Positions 26,708 through 34,419 of a DNA stretch of 37,506 nt are shown in pieces. Made by a program: the position numbers and the translations under genes. Origin of the DNA: Luteolibacter sp. (GTDB lineage Bacteria; Verrucomicrobiota; Verrucomicrobiia; Verrucomicrobiales; Akkermansiaceae); NCBI GenBank assembly GCA_030828305.1, contig JAURCU010000015.1, forward strand, positions 1 to 37,506, read 5' to 3'. The first letter of the stretch is position 1, and every line of letters begins with the position of its first letter. Under the pieces are notes generated by a model. That model saw only the letters and a list, made by a program, of their open reading frames with translations, ran no database searches and was not told the DNA's origin.

Positions 26708-28393
26708 TCAATCCACAAGCGGCAGTTGCTCCTCGCTACGCTCACCCTCGGACCACGAGCTGCCATTGCCGGGCTTGAGGCCGTCTGCGCCCGCGGTTTT
26801 GGCAACCACGGCAATTTCGCCCAAGCTCTCGTGACTGCGCGCGGCATCGCGAATGGCTTTCGGGCTGACTTCGAAACAGGAGGCCACCGCTTCTTCGATC
26901 AGTGGGCGGTCAATCTCGCTGCCCAGTTTTCCGGTCAGAATACGCAGTAAGCTCTCGGATTCCGAAGGGTGCAGCGTGATGAGGCGCTCACTGAGTTTGA
27001 GCAGATGGTCGATGGAGGTCGATTGGCTGGCGAATTCCTCGATCAAGGTCTGGATTTTGGCAACGCTGACACCCTCGGGATGGAGGGGGAGCTCCTGCAA
27101 CAAAGTGGTGGCTGCAGTGATGTCGTCCTTGGTGCTTTGCAGCAGTTCGCGGTAACGCTCCTCGCGGCTTCCCGGAATGCTAAGCAAAAGATGGCGAAGC
27201 ATGCGATTGGGAATCAGGTTGGGTGACTTGCGGTTACCAATGGCGAGCCAGTCGGTGGTAATGCGCAAGTCGTCATCGGTATCCAGCGACTTGAAGTAAT
27301 TGGCGATGAACTCGATCTTGCTGGTGCGGCTGCCGGTTTGCTCCAACAGGCGGCAGAGATCCGTAAAGTCGGCGAAGGAGCAAAGCACGCGGTTGTGCCA
27401 GCCCGCGCGGGCTGCAGTGGCGGGTCTTTGGGCCGGTCGGTGAATCGGTAGCTCCAACTGATCGCCACCGGTAGCGCACCAGGCATCAAAACCCTTGGAC
27501 CGAAGTTCGGCCGCGAACTCCTTGGCAAAACCGTGGACCGTGAGAATGCGTTTGGGGCGCACCCTCTGGACGCATTCCATCAGGCCGGGGTGGTCGGCGT
27601 GATCCGAAAACGGCACCATGGCATCCACACCATAGCGAAAACGGGCATTAGGCTGCAGCGCCCAGCCGCTGAGCATGGCGGTGCGCTTGTTTGGGATCTC
27701 GCGGTAGAGTTTGGTCTTCATCGCGTGCGGTGGGGCGATGATCACGTGCCCATCATTGGTCTCGCCGGTGAATTCCACGGCTTCGGGGAGGTCTTTGACT
27801 CCTGCCTCGCGGCAAGCTTCAGTCATGCTTAGCGCTGCCGAGTGCAGAAGGGCGGAAATGTTGTTTTCGGCCAGCACGGCAAGGGCCTCTTGTGTTTTTC
27901 CCAGAGAGTAGGCCAGCAAGATCGGAGTCAGTCCGTCGGCTAGGGTATCGTGGACAAAGCCGAGTAGTTGGGCTTCAGCCTCCATGGGATTTGGGAAGCG
28001 GTAGAAGGGGAGGCCAAAAGTGGTTTCCATTACCAAGGTGTCGGCATTCAGGAAGTGAGCTTCCGGAGTGGTGCGCCCTTTTCGCATCTTGAAGTCTCCG
28101 GTGTAGAGGAGTGTGGCGTTGTCTTTGGTGCGGGTAACATGAAGCATGGCCGAACCAGGGATGTGGCCGGCGGGCAGCATGCGCAGGCGGAAACCATTGA
28201 TTTCGAGCGAGGTGTGGTAGTCCATCGCATCGATCCGGCTTTCGGCGAGGTTGAAGCGCTGGCGCAGCAGGGTGGCAGTGGTTTCCGTGCACAGCACGGA
28301 GTCATGCCGCGCAAAGTGATCGGCGTGTGCGTGGGAGACAAATGCCCGAGAGCGCGCTCCCTGTGGATCGAGCCAGAAATCGATCTCAGGCAA
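26708..28393 (-). CDS. MBL/beta-CASP-like exonuclease fused to a DNA-ligase DNA-binding domain
   Basis: A 561-residue two-part protein. Residues about 1-330 form a metallo-beta-lactamase nuclease of the ligase-associated exonuclease (SNM1/Pso2-like) type: HAHADH at 21-26, GHIPGSAM near 93, TGDF near 113, and VHGFAKEFA near 290. Residues about 345-535 resemble the N-terminal all-helical DNA-binding domain of ATP-dependent DNA ligases: FADFTDLCRLLEQT, the NLIPNRMLRHLLL block and LLRILTGKLGSEIDRPLIEEAV. The nucleotidyltransferase domain with its KxDG motif is absent; after AVVAKTAGADG a polar tail ends the protein. The only usual start is TTG 28393, yet in-frame codons before it encode LIEVRHQRGLYL, which fits the family N-terminus. 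A DNA-repair role is likely. Confidence 0.82.
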   Translation of the reverse strand: MPEIDFWLDPQGARSRAFVSHAHADHFARHDSVLCTETTATLLRQRFNLAESRIDAMDYHTSLEINGFRLRMLPAGHIPGSAMLHVTRTKDNATLLYTGDFKMRKGRTTPEAHFLNADTLVMETTFGLPFYRFPNPMEAEAQLLGFVHDTLADGLTPILLAYSLGKTQEALAVLAENNISALLHSAALSMTEACREAGVKDLPEAVEFTGETNDGHVIIAPPHAMKTKLYREIPNKRTAMLSGWALQPNARFRYGVDAMVPFSDHADHPGLMECVQRVRPKRILTVHGFAKEFAAELRSKGFDAWCATGGDQLELPIHRPAQRPATAARAGWHNRVLCSFADFTDLCRLLEQTGSRTSKIEFIANYFKSLDTDDDLRITTDWLAIGNRKSPNLIPNRMLRHLLLSIPGSREERYRELLQSTKDDITAATTLLQELPLHPEGVSVAKIQTLIEEFASQSTSIDHLLKLSERLITLHPSESESLLRILTGKLGSEIDRPLIEEAVASCFEVSPKAIRDAARSHESLGEIAVVAKTAGADGLKPGNGSSWSEGERSEEQLPLVD

Positions 28394-28512
28394 GTACAGA
28401 CCCCGTTGATGACGTACTTCGATCAGATGGAGTTCATCCTAGCGCGAATCCACAGGTCCCGAAACACAAAATACGGGCATGGGTCCACAATACGCGGGGT
28501 ATGGATGGGCTC

Positions 28513-28547
28513 GTTGCTGGTGGGTGGTTCTTGGTTCTCGGTTTTTG
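28513..28547 (+). repeat. 7-bp array, plus orientation, no hairpin
   Basis: Units GTTGCTG, GTGGGTG, GTTCTTG, GTTCTCG and GTTTTTG run in exact 7-bp phase. No paired stem precedes it. It faces the minus-oriented copy at the end of ssb, 13 bp away, repeating the head-on arrangement seen at 19.6-19.76 kb. Confidence 0.65.
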
Positions 28548-28560
28548 CAGGCCTCAGCAC

Positions 28561-28610
28561 CCCAAACTAGGAACTAAGAACTAGGAACCATGAACAGGCG
28601 ACGAAGTCGC
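28561..28610 (-). repeat. Triloop hairpin plus 7-bp array (copy at ssb end)
   Basis: On the minus strand the hairpin GCGAC / GTCGC with loop TTC (28598-28610) begins two bases after the ssb stop codon. It is followed by GTTCATG, GTTCCTA, GTTCTTA, GTTCCTA and GTTTGGG. Confidence 0.87.
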
Positions 28611-28612
28611 AC

Positions 28613-29068
28613 TTAAAACGGGATGTCGTCCTCGTCTTCTTGGACCGCCGGGCCCGAGTTGGCTTCATGAGCGGAGGCGTTTGATGAGTGTTGGCTACCA
28701 CCACCTGAACTGCTGCCACCGCCTGGAGCACCTTTGCCGTCTGGGAGGAATTGGAGGTTTTCGCCGACCACCTTGAGCTTGCTGCGCTTTTTGCCGGTTT
28801 CCTTGTCATCCCAGGTGTCGAGTTGGAGACGGCCTTCGATGTAGACGCCGCGGCCCTTACCCAGGTATTTCTCGGCTAGTTCGGCCTGACGGCCCCAGAG
28901 AGTGACGTCAACAAAAGTGGTTTCTTCCTGCTTTTGGCCGGCTTCGTTGTTCCAAACGCGGTTGATGGCCAAGCCGACGTCAGCGACGGCAGTGCCTTTG
29001 GGGGTGTAGCGAAGTTCGGGATCTCGGGTGAGATTGCCGATGAGCATGACTTTGTTGAGGTTGGCCAT
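28613..29068 (-). CDS. ssb: Single-stranded DNA-binding protein
   Basis: SSB coats single-stranded DNA in replication and repair and recruits partners by its C-terminal tip. The 151-residue protein has the OB fold at residues 1-105 (MANLNKVMLIGNLTRDPELRYTPKG, TTFVDVTLWGRQAE, YIEGRLQLDTW), a Gly/Ser-rich linker, and an acidic tip ending DEDDIPF. It lies 85 bp after pth. The usual neighbours rpsF and rpsR are absent and the gap is too short to hold them. Confidence 0.97.
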   Translation of the reverse strand: MANLNKVMLIGNLTRDPELRYTPKGTAVADVGLAINRVWNNEAGQKQEETTFVDVTLWGRQAELAEKYLGKGRGVYIEGRLQLDTWDDKETGKKRSKLKVVGENLQFLPDGKGAPGGGSSSGGGSQHSSNASAHEANSGPAVQEDEDDIPF

Positions 29069-29153
29069 AACAGTAGCGAGTGTGTTTTAGTAATGTGGGA
29101 GAGGCAAGAAGAAAGTTGTTCGGGCGAACAGTTGATTTATTTTGCTGAGCCGT

Positions 29154-29783
29154 TCAATCCGATTCGTTCTGTTGCGGCTTCGGGTTCTGCGGATCCATCG
29201 TATTTGAGGAATCTTGAGGAGCCTGCTTTTGGTGGTATTGATTGGCTGCCGTGGCAATGCCCTGTGATCGGGCAAGCTGAACAGCATCCAAAGCCCTTGC
29301 AAGTGTGTTTTCGAGCAGAGTCGCCTCGTCGTCCCTGAATTTGCCAAGCACGTGAGAGCTCATGTCGCCGGGACCCGAGGCTCCTATGCCGATCTTGAGG
29401 CGCGCAAACTCTTGGGTGCCGAGATGCTCGATGATGGATTTGATTCCATTGTGGCCGCCGGCGGAGCCTTTTTCCCGAAATCGCAGTGTGCCCAGATCAA
29501 GGCTGGCGTCGTCGTAAACCACCAATAGGTCCTCGGGCTCCACTTTGAAGAAGTTCATCACCTGCTGGATCGAGCGGCCGCTTAAATTCATGAAGCACTG
29601 TGGCTTGGTGAGCCAACTGCCATCTGCGAGCTTCGCCATGTCTGCCTGAAAGCGCATGACGTGGTTGAACGAAGCGCCTTCGGTATTTACCAGGCGATCC
29701 AACAGCATGAAGCCGATGTTGTGGCGGGTGTTTTCGTATTGTCGACCCGGATTTCCGAGCCCGGCGATGAGTTTGAAGGACAC
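29154..29783 (-). CDS. pth: Peptidyl-tRNA hydrolase
   Basis: Pth frees tRNA from peptidyl-tRNA that falls off ribosomes. The 209-residue protein begins with a GTG start at 29783 (MSFKLIAGLGNPGRQYENTRHNIGF). The catalytic His is in NTRHNIGF near residue 21; the substrate-binding Asn is in FMNLSG near 65; the catalytic Asp is in VVYDDASL near 91. GSAGGHNGIKSI is the other family signature. The last 25 residues (Gln/Pro/Asn-rich) extend past the usual end. It follows rplY, the common rplY-pth pair, but a terminator lies between them. Confidence 0.96.
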   Translation of the reverse strand: MSFKLIAGLGNPGRQYENTRHNIGFMLLDRLVNTEGASFNHVMRFQADMAKLADGSWLTKPQCFMNLSGRSIQQVMNFFKVEPEDLLVVYDDASLDLGTLRFREKGSAGGHNGIKSIIEHLGTQEFARLKIGIGASGPGDMSSHVLGKFRDDEATLLENTLARALDAVQLARSQGIATAANQYHQKQAPQDSSNTMDPQNPKPQQNESD

Positions 29784-29879
29784 GTGGGGATGCTGCGAGG
29801 GCGGTGAGATGGCATAAAGTCTAAAGTGTCCTTGGCCTTTCGTTGATGGTTGGCGGAGAAGCCGCCCCTGCAGAGAATG

Positions 29880-29917
29880 AAAAAAGCCCGGGTCGCGTGA
29901 GCGAACCGGGCTTTTTT
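29880..29917 (-). terminator. Strong intrinsic terminator after rplY
   Basis: An imperfect 17-bp stem (AAAAAAGCCCGG ... CCGGGCTTTTTT) with a GTGA loop has A and T runs on both sides, so it could work in both directions. On the minus strand it lies directly after the 7-bp array at the rplY end, separating rplY from pth. Confidence 0.9.
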
Positions 29918-29918
29918 G

Positions 29919-29961
29919 AAAACTAGGAACTAGGAACTAGGAACAAGTGGCATAGCCACTT
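29919..29961 (-). repeat. Triloop hairpin plus 7-bp array (copy at rplY end)
   Basis: On the minus strand the hairpin AAGTGGC / GCCACTT with loop TAT (29945-29961) uses the last two bases of the rplY TAA stop. It is followed by three identical GTTCCTA units and a partial one. The array then touches the intrinsic terminator, so here the repeat sits between the stop codon and the terminator. Confidence 0.9.
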
Positions 29962-30658
29962 ACTCGGCAGCGGCTTCTTCGGCCTTCTCTTCGGAGGCTT
30001 GCTCGCCACTCTCGGCCGCAGCCTCAGCGCCTTCGGCCTCAGCCTCGGTGCCTTCGGCGGCAGTTTCTGCACCTTCCGCGGGCTCTTCGGTCTGCGCCAC
30101 GGCGGGCTTGCCGATGGTCACCACCAAGACATTTTCGTTCAGGGTGCTGGTGACTCCGCTTGGAAGTTGGACTTCACCAACGAGGATGGACTCGCCGAGT
30201 CCGAGAGGGGAAATATCGATCTGGATGGTTTCCGGGAGATCGCCTGGCAGACAGGTGACTTCCATGGTGTGAATCAGATGGTCAACCACTCCACCTGCCT
30301 TGATACCGGCAGCTGTGCCCGTGAGAACGATGGGGATGTTGGCGGTAATGGTAGTCTTGGAATCAATCGCGCGGAAGTCGGCATGCAGGGCCTGACCGCT
30401 GAGGGCGTCGTATTGAACGTCCTTGAGGAACGCCATTTGCGATTCATTGCCGTCGATTTCCAGATTCACCACGATGCTGTCCGAGCTGCTGTGTGCGAGG
30501 ATGTCGCGGAAGGTCTTCGCGTTGATCTTGAGATTGATGTTTTCGATACCCTTGCCGTAGATCACGGAAGGAAGCAGGCCTTCGCGGCGCAGTTGCTTGA
30601 GCACGCCGGATCCGGAGCGTGTCCGGGTTTCAGCTTGGATAGTGATAGTTTTGGCCAT
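29960..30658 (-). CDS. rplY: 50S ribosomal protein L25/general stress protein Ctc
   Basis: L25 binds 5S rRNA. The 232-residue protein is the long CTC/TL5 form: an N-terminal L25 domain (residues 1-90, with ETRTRSGSGVLKQLRREGLLPSVIYG) and a C-terminal TL5 beta domain (about 95-185, with GIKAGGVVDHLIHTMEV and DISPLGLGESILV). The last 45 residues are almost only Ala, Glu, Gly and Thr, a disordered acidic tail. It lies between prs and pth, as in many bacteria. Start is ATG 30658. Confidence 0.96.
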   Translation of the reverse strand: MAKTITIQAETRTRSGSGVLKQLRREGLLPSVIYGKGIENINLKINAKTFRDILAHSSSDSIVVNLEIDGNESQMAFLKDVQYDALSGQALHADFRAIDSKTTITANIPIVLTGTAAGIKAGGVVDHLIHTMEVTCLPGDLPETIQIDISPLGLGESILVGEVQLPSGVTSTLNENVLVVTIGKPAVAQTEEPAEGAETAAEGTEAEAEGAEAAAESGEQASEEKAEEAAAE

Positions 30659-30756
30659 GGTAAAAAGCAGTGTGTTGGAGGCGCCTGATCACGGAAACCA
30701 GCAACGCGGGGCGGGGTGTTTAGCCCCCGGAGGCCCGCTTGTCAAAAAATTGTTTT

Positions 30757-30806
30757 GGCCCGATTTATCGGGCCTGTTCCTGGTTCTTGGTTCCTGGTTC
30801 CTAGTT
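30757..30806 (+). repeat. Hairpin plus 7-bp array, plus orientation
   Basis: The stem GGCCCGA / TCGGGCC with a four-base loop (30757-30774) is followed by GTTCCTG, GTTCTTG, GTTCCTG, GTTCCTA and a partial unit. It lies between the rplY start and the prs end, with no plus-strand gene before it. A second near-triloop hairpin (GGCACC / GCTGCC, one mismatch, loop GAA) follows at 30808. Confidence 0.8.
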
Positions 30807-30823
30807 GGGCACCGAAGCTGCCT

Positions 30824-30880
30824 TTGTGGACAGGACCGGTCTGCGACCGCCCAGCATGATTGGATGGGCGCTCATGGAGT
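30824..30880 (+). repeat. REP-like element with two stem-loops
   Basis: TTGTGGACAGGAC leads into a hairpin CGGTC / GACCG with loop TGC, then a second stem CGCCCA / TGGGCG with an 11-base loop. The order matches the diverged copy at 26655. The rest of this 389-bp gap holds only repeats and no gene. Confidence 0.6.
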
Positions 30881-30961
30881 GATCTCGCATCTGCTCGATT
30901 CACCATGGCTGCGGCCTCCTCCAAGGCCGATTGGATGATTTTCCATCTCGCAAGGCTCGTT

Positions 30962-30985
30962 GGACCTTCGGTCCTTGTCCCTACA
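30962..30985 (-). repeat. REP-like element next to the prs-end array
   Basis: On the minus strand TGTAGGGACAA is followed by the hairpin GGACC / GGTCC with loop GAA. It directly abuts the outer end of the 7-bp array after prs. The TGTAGG leader matches the two elements at 36.3 kb. Confidence 0.6.
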
Positions 30986-31048
30986 GAAGCACGAGGAACC
31001 AAGAACCAGCAACTAGGAACCTCCCTTGAATGGGCGGCGCAGCCGCCC
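30986..31048 (-). repeat. Triloop hairpin plus 7-bp array (copy at prs end)
   Basis: On the minus strand the hairpin GGGCGGC / GCCGCCC with loop TGC (31032-31048) starts in the last base of the prs TAG stop. After an 11-base spacer come GTTCCTA, GTTGCTG, GTTCTTG, GTTCCTC and GTGCTTC. Confidence 0.85.
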
Positions 31049-31974
31049 TATTCAACGAAAAGCGTGGTAATCGACTCACCGAGGCTGATGCGGCGGATGG
31101 CTTCGGCGAAGAGAGGTGCCGTGCCGACGGCCTGGACCTTGGAGCCAACGGCCTGTGGGGTGGAATCCGTGGTGATGATCTCCTCGATTTCGGATGCGTT
31201 GAGGCGCTCCTCGGCGATATCGCCCAGTATTGCGTGGGAAACTCCTGCAAATATGCGCTGGGCGCCGTGTTTGCGCAGGATGTCTGCCGCCGCGCAGAGG
31301 GTGCCGGCAGTTTCCGTCATGTCGTCCACCAGGAGCACATCGCGGCCTTCGACCTCACCGATCACGTTCATGGCCTCGACTTTGGTCGCGTTGACGCGGT
31401 GCTTGGCAACAATCGCCAGCTCGGTGCCAAGGGCATCGGCGTAGGCGCGGGCCATTTTGGAGCCGCCAACGTCGGGCGATACCACCGTCAAGTTTGAGGT
31501 GTCCGGGTGGCGCTTACGCAGGAAGTCGATGAGCACGGACTTGGCGTAGAGGTGGTCGACGGGGATATCGAAGAAGCCCTGGATCTGAGGGGCGTGAAGA
31601 TCCATGGTCAGCACGCGGTTGACGCCAGCGGAAGTGAGCAGGTTGGCCACCAGCTTGGCGGTGATGGGTACGCGGGGCTGGTCCTTGCGGTCCTGGCGGG
31701 CGTAGCCGAAAAAGGGCATGACGGCGGTAATGCGCTCGGCACTGGCACGGCGGGCGGCGTCTACCATGATCAACAACTCCATGATGTTGTGATTGGTCGG
31801 CGGGCAGCTGGGCTGGATGATGAAGACGTCCTCGCCGCGGATGTTTTCGTCAATTTTGACGAAGGTCTCGCCATCCGGAAAGGCGGTGACCTGAACATCG
31901 GCCAGGGGTTGTTCGAGGCTCTCGGCGATGCGCTCTGCAAGCGCGCGGTGGGCGGATCCGCTGATGACTTTCAT
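31048..31974 (-). CDS. prs: Ribose-phosphate pyrophosphokinase
   Basis: Prs makes PRPP from ribose 5-phosphate and ATP for nucleotide, His and Trp synthesis. The 308-residue protein is of normal length. The N-terminal domain has FPDGETFVKI near residue 33 and the flexible-loop region FFGYARQDRKDQPR near 90. The PRPP-binding motif reads LLVDDMTETAGTL near 215. HRVNATKV near 192 fits the catalytic flexible loop, but the usual catalytic Lys-Arg (KxR) reads KHR here. It leads the prs-rplY-pth-ssb block, though a 389-bp repeat-filled gap separates it from rplY. Start is ATG 31974. Confidence 0.97.
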   Translation of the reverse strand: MKVISGSAHRALAERIAESLEQPLADVQVTAFPDGETFVKIDENIRGEDVFIIQPSCPPTNHNIMELLIMVDAARRASAERITAVMPFFGYARQDRKDQPRVPITAKLVANLLTSAGVNRVLTMDLHAPQIQGFFDIPVDHLYAKSVLIDFLRKRHPDTSNLTVVSPDVGGSKMARAYADALGTELAIVAKHRVNATKVEAMNVIGEVEGRDVLLVDDMTETAGTLCAAADILRKHGAQRIFAGVSHAILGDIAEERLNASEIEEIITTDSTPQAVGSKVQAVGTAPLFAEAIRRISLGESITTLFVE

Positions 31975-32044
31975 GGGCGGGAGTAATGAAAGACGAAATC
32001 GGCGTCAACTGGAACGCATAAATTCCAGATCGCGAAAAAATCTC

Positions 32045-32073
32045 AGGAACTAGGAACAAGCGCGCAGCGCCTA
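32045..32073 (-). repeat. Short triloop hairpin plus two 7-bp units
   Basis: On the minus strand a small stem around GCGC / GCGC with loop TGC (32059-32073) contains the TAG stop of the O-antigen-ligase-like gene. It is followed by GTTCCTA, GTTCCTG and a decayed unit. This is the shortest copy in the window. Confidence 0.7.
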
Positions 32074-34266
32074 TCGTGCCTCAATCCCGATCTCCTTGAG
32101 CCGGCGGATCTGCTCATCCAGCATGCGGACGAACTCGGCGCGTTTCTCGGGGGCGATGTTGGCGGGTAGTTGGCCGCCGGACTTGGCCACGGATTGCTTG
32201 GCCTCCAGAAACAGGCCGAGAGCCTTGGCGGGCTCGCGGGCGAGCAGTTGGCGGTTGGCCAGCTCGGCTTGGAGAAGGGCCGATCGCAAATGCACGCGGC
32301 GGCCGCTACCGTAATGGATGGTGGCCGCGTGGGTGTAGCTCTTCAGGGCTTGCTGCGGCTTGTTGTTCAACTCGTGGGCCAGCCCCAGGGATTCGTGGAT
32401 GTCGATCTCAAGCTGCCGACCCTCGGCATCCCAGAAGTGGGCCAGCTCGATTTGCTCGGCGGCGCGCTCCAGGTGGGCCAAGGCCGATGCAGGGTCTTTT
32501 GCGGCAAAGTTTCGCTGCCCAAGTCCGAAGAGGTGGCCGGCATAAAGATAGTGGCCGCGGAATATTGTTTCCATGCCACCTTGCAGCCGGATGGTATTGG
32601 CGAAGGCCTCTTCGGCCTCGGTGTCGCGGCCGAGTCGGCTCAGTAAAATCGCGCGGTTGATTGCGGGCTCGGGCAGGTAGGGGTGCAACTTCCCGGCGGC
32701 GGCGTAGTCAGCAATGGCCTTTTCCATCAGTAGTCTGCGGGTGGCCTCGTCTTGTGCGGCGTTGGCCAGATCATGGCGGAGGTAGGCACGCTTCAGGTGG
32801 AGCTTGGCCTGAGGCCAGATGTCGAGGCCCTCGTCCAGGGCCCTGCTGCGCTCGGCCGCGCGGGCCTCGCGATCGGGGCTGAGCTGACTCGGCCACATCA
32901 CCATCATCAAGCGCGTGCCCTTCCAAGCCAGCGGGCTTACTACCAAGAGCACCATCAAGGTGACAAAGGCCAATACACCGCGCTGCCCATGTTGCACTGC
33001 CGGCTCGGGCTTGTCCTTGCGATGCCATTGGCAACTTGCTGCCAAGCACATGCCCAAGAGCAGCGAGCCCGGCATGAGGTGAAAGAGGAAACTGAAATTG
33101 GTGTGCGCCAGCGTGCCGAGCAAGGCGGCGAGTCCTGCAAGGCGCAGCACGGGCCGCTCGCTGGTGGATGTGATCTTGGGCTCGAAGCAGACCCGCAGGA
33201 TGGCCGAGATGGCAACAGTCGCCATCAGAGCCAGAACCAGCAGAAAGCCGATCAGACCGTAATCGGTGGCCGCCTGCAGCCATTCGTTGTGCACGAACTC
33301 GGGTTTGGTATAGTAGCCACTGTGCGTGGTGCGGTCCCAGTGCTGAAAACATTCCCAAGAGTAGCTCTGGCTGCCCCCGCCTAGGAGGGTGTGGCCGAGC
33401 ATGGTTGAGACGGCGATCCCCAGATAATTGAGGCGCACCGTGTTGTCCAAGATGCCACTGACATCACCTGATCCATCGTCGCTACGAGCGGCCTGAATCT
33501 CTTGCCAACCACTGATCAGGATTCCCATCAGAATCAGCGCGGCAAAGGGCAAGGCAATCGCGGCAAGGGGAAACCACTTCGCTTTGTTGCGTTTGGCCTC
33601 GATGAGGATCAAGAGACCAAAGCAAGCAAGAGCCACAATGGCCGCCAGCCATCCACCGCGCGACTTCGTCCAGTAGATGGCCACCATCCCCAGCGTGCCC
33701 AGAAGCCCAAGGCCGACTTTCAGCGATCGGCTTTTCCCCTGCCAGGCCTGGCCCAGCAACCAGAGCGAGGACACCAGCAGGTAGTTGGCGGCGTAGTTGT
33801 AATGGCCGAAGAAGCCCGTAATCGTGTCGGGTTTGGGTAATTTGTCGATCAAAGGCGCGTAGCCCGGGTGCATGAGCTGGATGACCATCACTAACAAATT
33901 GGCCACCAGCAGGGCCGCGATGCCACCCGTGAGAACCGCGCTCGCCTTGCGGCATTCCTGAATCGCCAGCACCGACACAAAACCCGCAAAAGCCGTGCCC
34001 AAAAGCAGCAGATCCGCGTGTGCGAGTTCCTCCACCGGCGACTGGATGGCCCGCATCCCAAACCAGACCACCGTTAAGCCGCCCAAAATCACCATTCCCA
34101 CATGCAGCATGCGGCTGGGTTGTTTGATCAGCGCCGCCATCGCCGCCACCATGGCAAGCATCAAGGGCAAGAGCGCCGGCCCCCACGCCCATGCGTTCGT
34201 CTGGGCGCCGAATAAAACGGCCAGGGCGAGGGACAGAACCAGGAAAATAGCGGAAGCAACAGGCAT
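32071..34266 (-). CDS. O-antigen ligase/polymerase-like membrane protein with TPR domain
   Basis: A 731-residue inner-membrane protein. Residues 1-450 contain about 12 hydrophobic segments. The Wzy_C/O-antigen-ligase core includes GFFGHYNYAANYLL near residue 155, TKSRGGWLA near 205, and a large periplasmic loop with GGGSQSYSWECFQHWD and the conserved PEFVHNEWLQAATDYGLIG near 325. Residues about 480-725 are soluble, Ala/Leu-rich and TPR-like (YPLPEPAINRAILLSRLGRDTEAEEAF-type helices). Proteins of this design polymerise or attach polyprenyl-linked glycans. It is near a polyprenyl-phosphate sugar transferase and an exosortase, which supports a role in exopolysaccharide. Exact activity is unknown. 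The ATG at 34266 follows a 7-bp array; on the minus strand the array supplies AGGA upstream of the start. Confidence 0.8.
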   Translation of the reverse strand: MPVASAIFLVLSLALAVLFGAQTNAWAWGPALLPLMLAMVAAMAALIKQPSRMLHVGMVILGGLTVVWFGMRAIQSPVEELAHADLLLLGTAFAGFVSVLAIQECRKASAVLTGGIAALLVANLLVMVIQLMHPGYAPLIDKLPKPDTITGFFGHYNYAANYLLVSSLWLLGQAWQGKSRSLKVGLGLLGTLGMVAIYWTKSRGGWLAAIVALACFGLLILIEAKRNKAKWFPLAAIALPFAALILMGILISGWQEIQAARSDDGSGDVSGILDNTVRLNYLGIAVSTMLGHTLLGGGSQSYSWECFQHWDRTTHSGYYTKPEFVHNEWLQAATDYGLIGFLLVLALMATVAISAILRVCFEPKITSTSERPVLRLAGLAALLGTLAHTNFSFLFHLMPGSLLLGMCLAASCQWHRKDKPEPAVQHGQRGVLAFVTLMVLLVVSPLAWKGTRLMMVMWPSQLSPDREARAAERSRALDEGLDIWPQAKLHLKRAYLRHDLANAAQDEATRRLLMEKAIADYAAAGKLHPYLPEPAINRAILLSRLGRDTEAEEAFANTIRLQGGMETIFRGHYLYAGHLFGLGQRNFAAKDPASALAHLERAAEQIELAHFWDAEGRQLEIDIHESLGLAHELNNKPQQALKSYTHAATIHYGSGRRVHLRSALLQAELANRQLLAREPAKALGLFLEAKQSVAKSGGQLPANIAPEKRAEFVRMLDEQIRRLKEIGIEAR

Positions 34267-34269
34267 TTG

Positions 34270-34355
34270 GTTCCTAGTTCTTAGTTCCTAGTTCCTAGTT
34301 GTTCAAGGGTGGGTTCCTGGTTCTTAGTTCTTAGTTCCTAGTTGTTTAAGGGTGG
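34270..34355 (+). repeat. Two tandem 43-bp copies of the 7-bp array
   Basis: Each 43-bp copy has five 7-bp units (GTTCCTA, GTTCTTA, GTTCCTA, GTTCCTA, GTTGTTC in the first) and then AAGGGTGG. The second copy (34313-34355) differs at three positions. No hairpin is seen on its 5' side. It lies between the O-antigen-ligase-like gene and the four-helix-bundle gene. From 34356 to 34419 the sequence is AT-rich and probably holds the latter's promoter. Confidence 0.9.
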
Positions 34356-34419
34356 AGTGCTTTGGGTGATTGGGGTTTTTGGGTTGATGTAAATTTATAG
34401 ACTAAATATATAACATATT

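Noticed and set aside
34270-34355. Regular short repeats suggesting a CRISPR array.
   Set aside because: Units are 7 bp and tandem with no spacers, and no cas genes are present.
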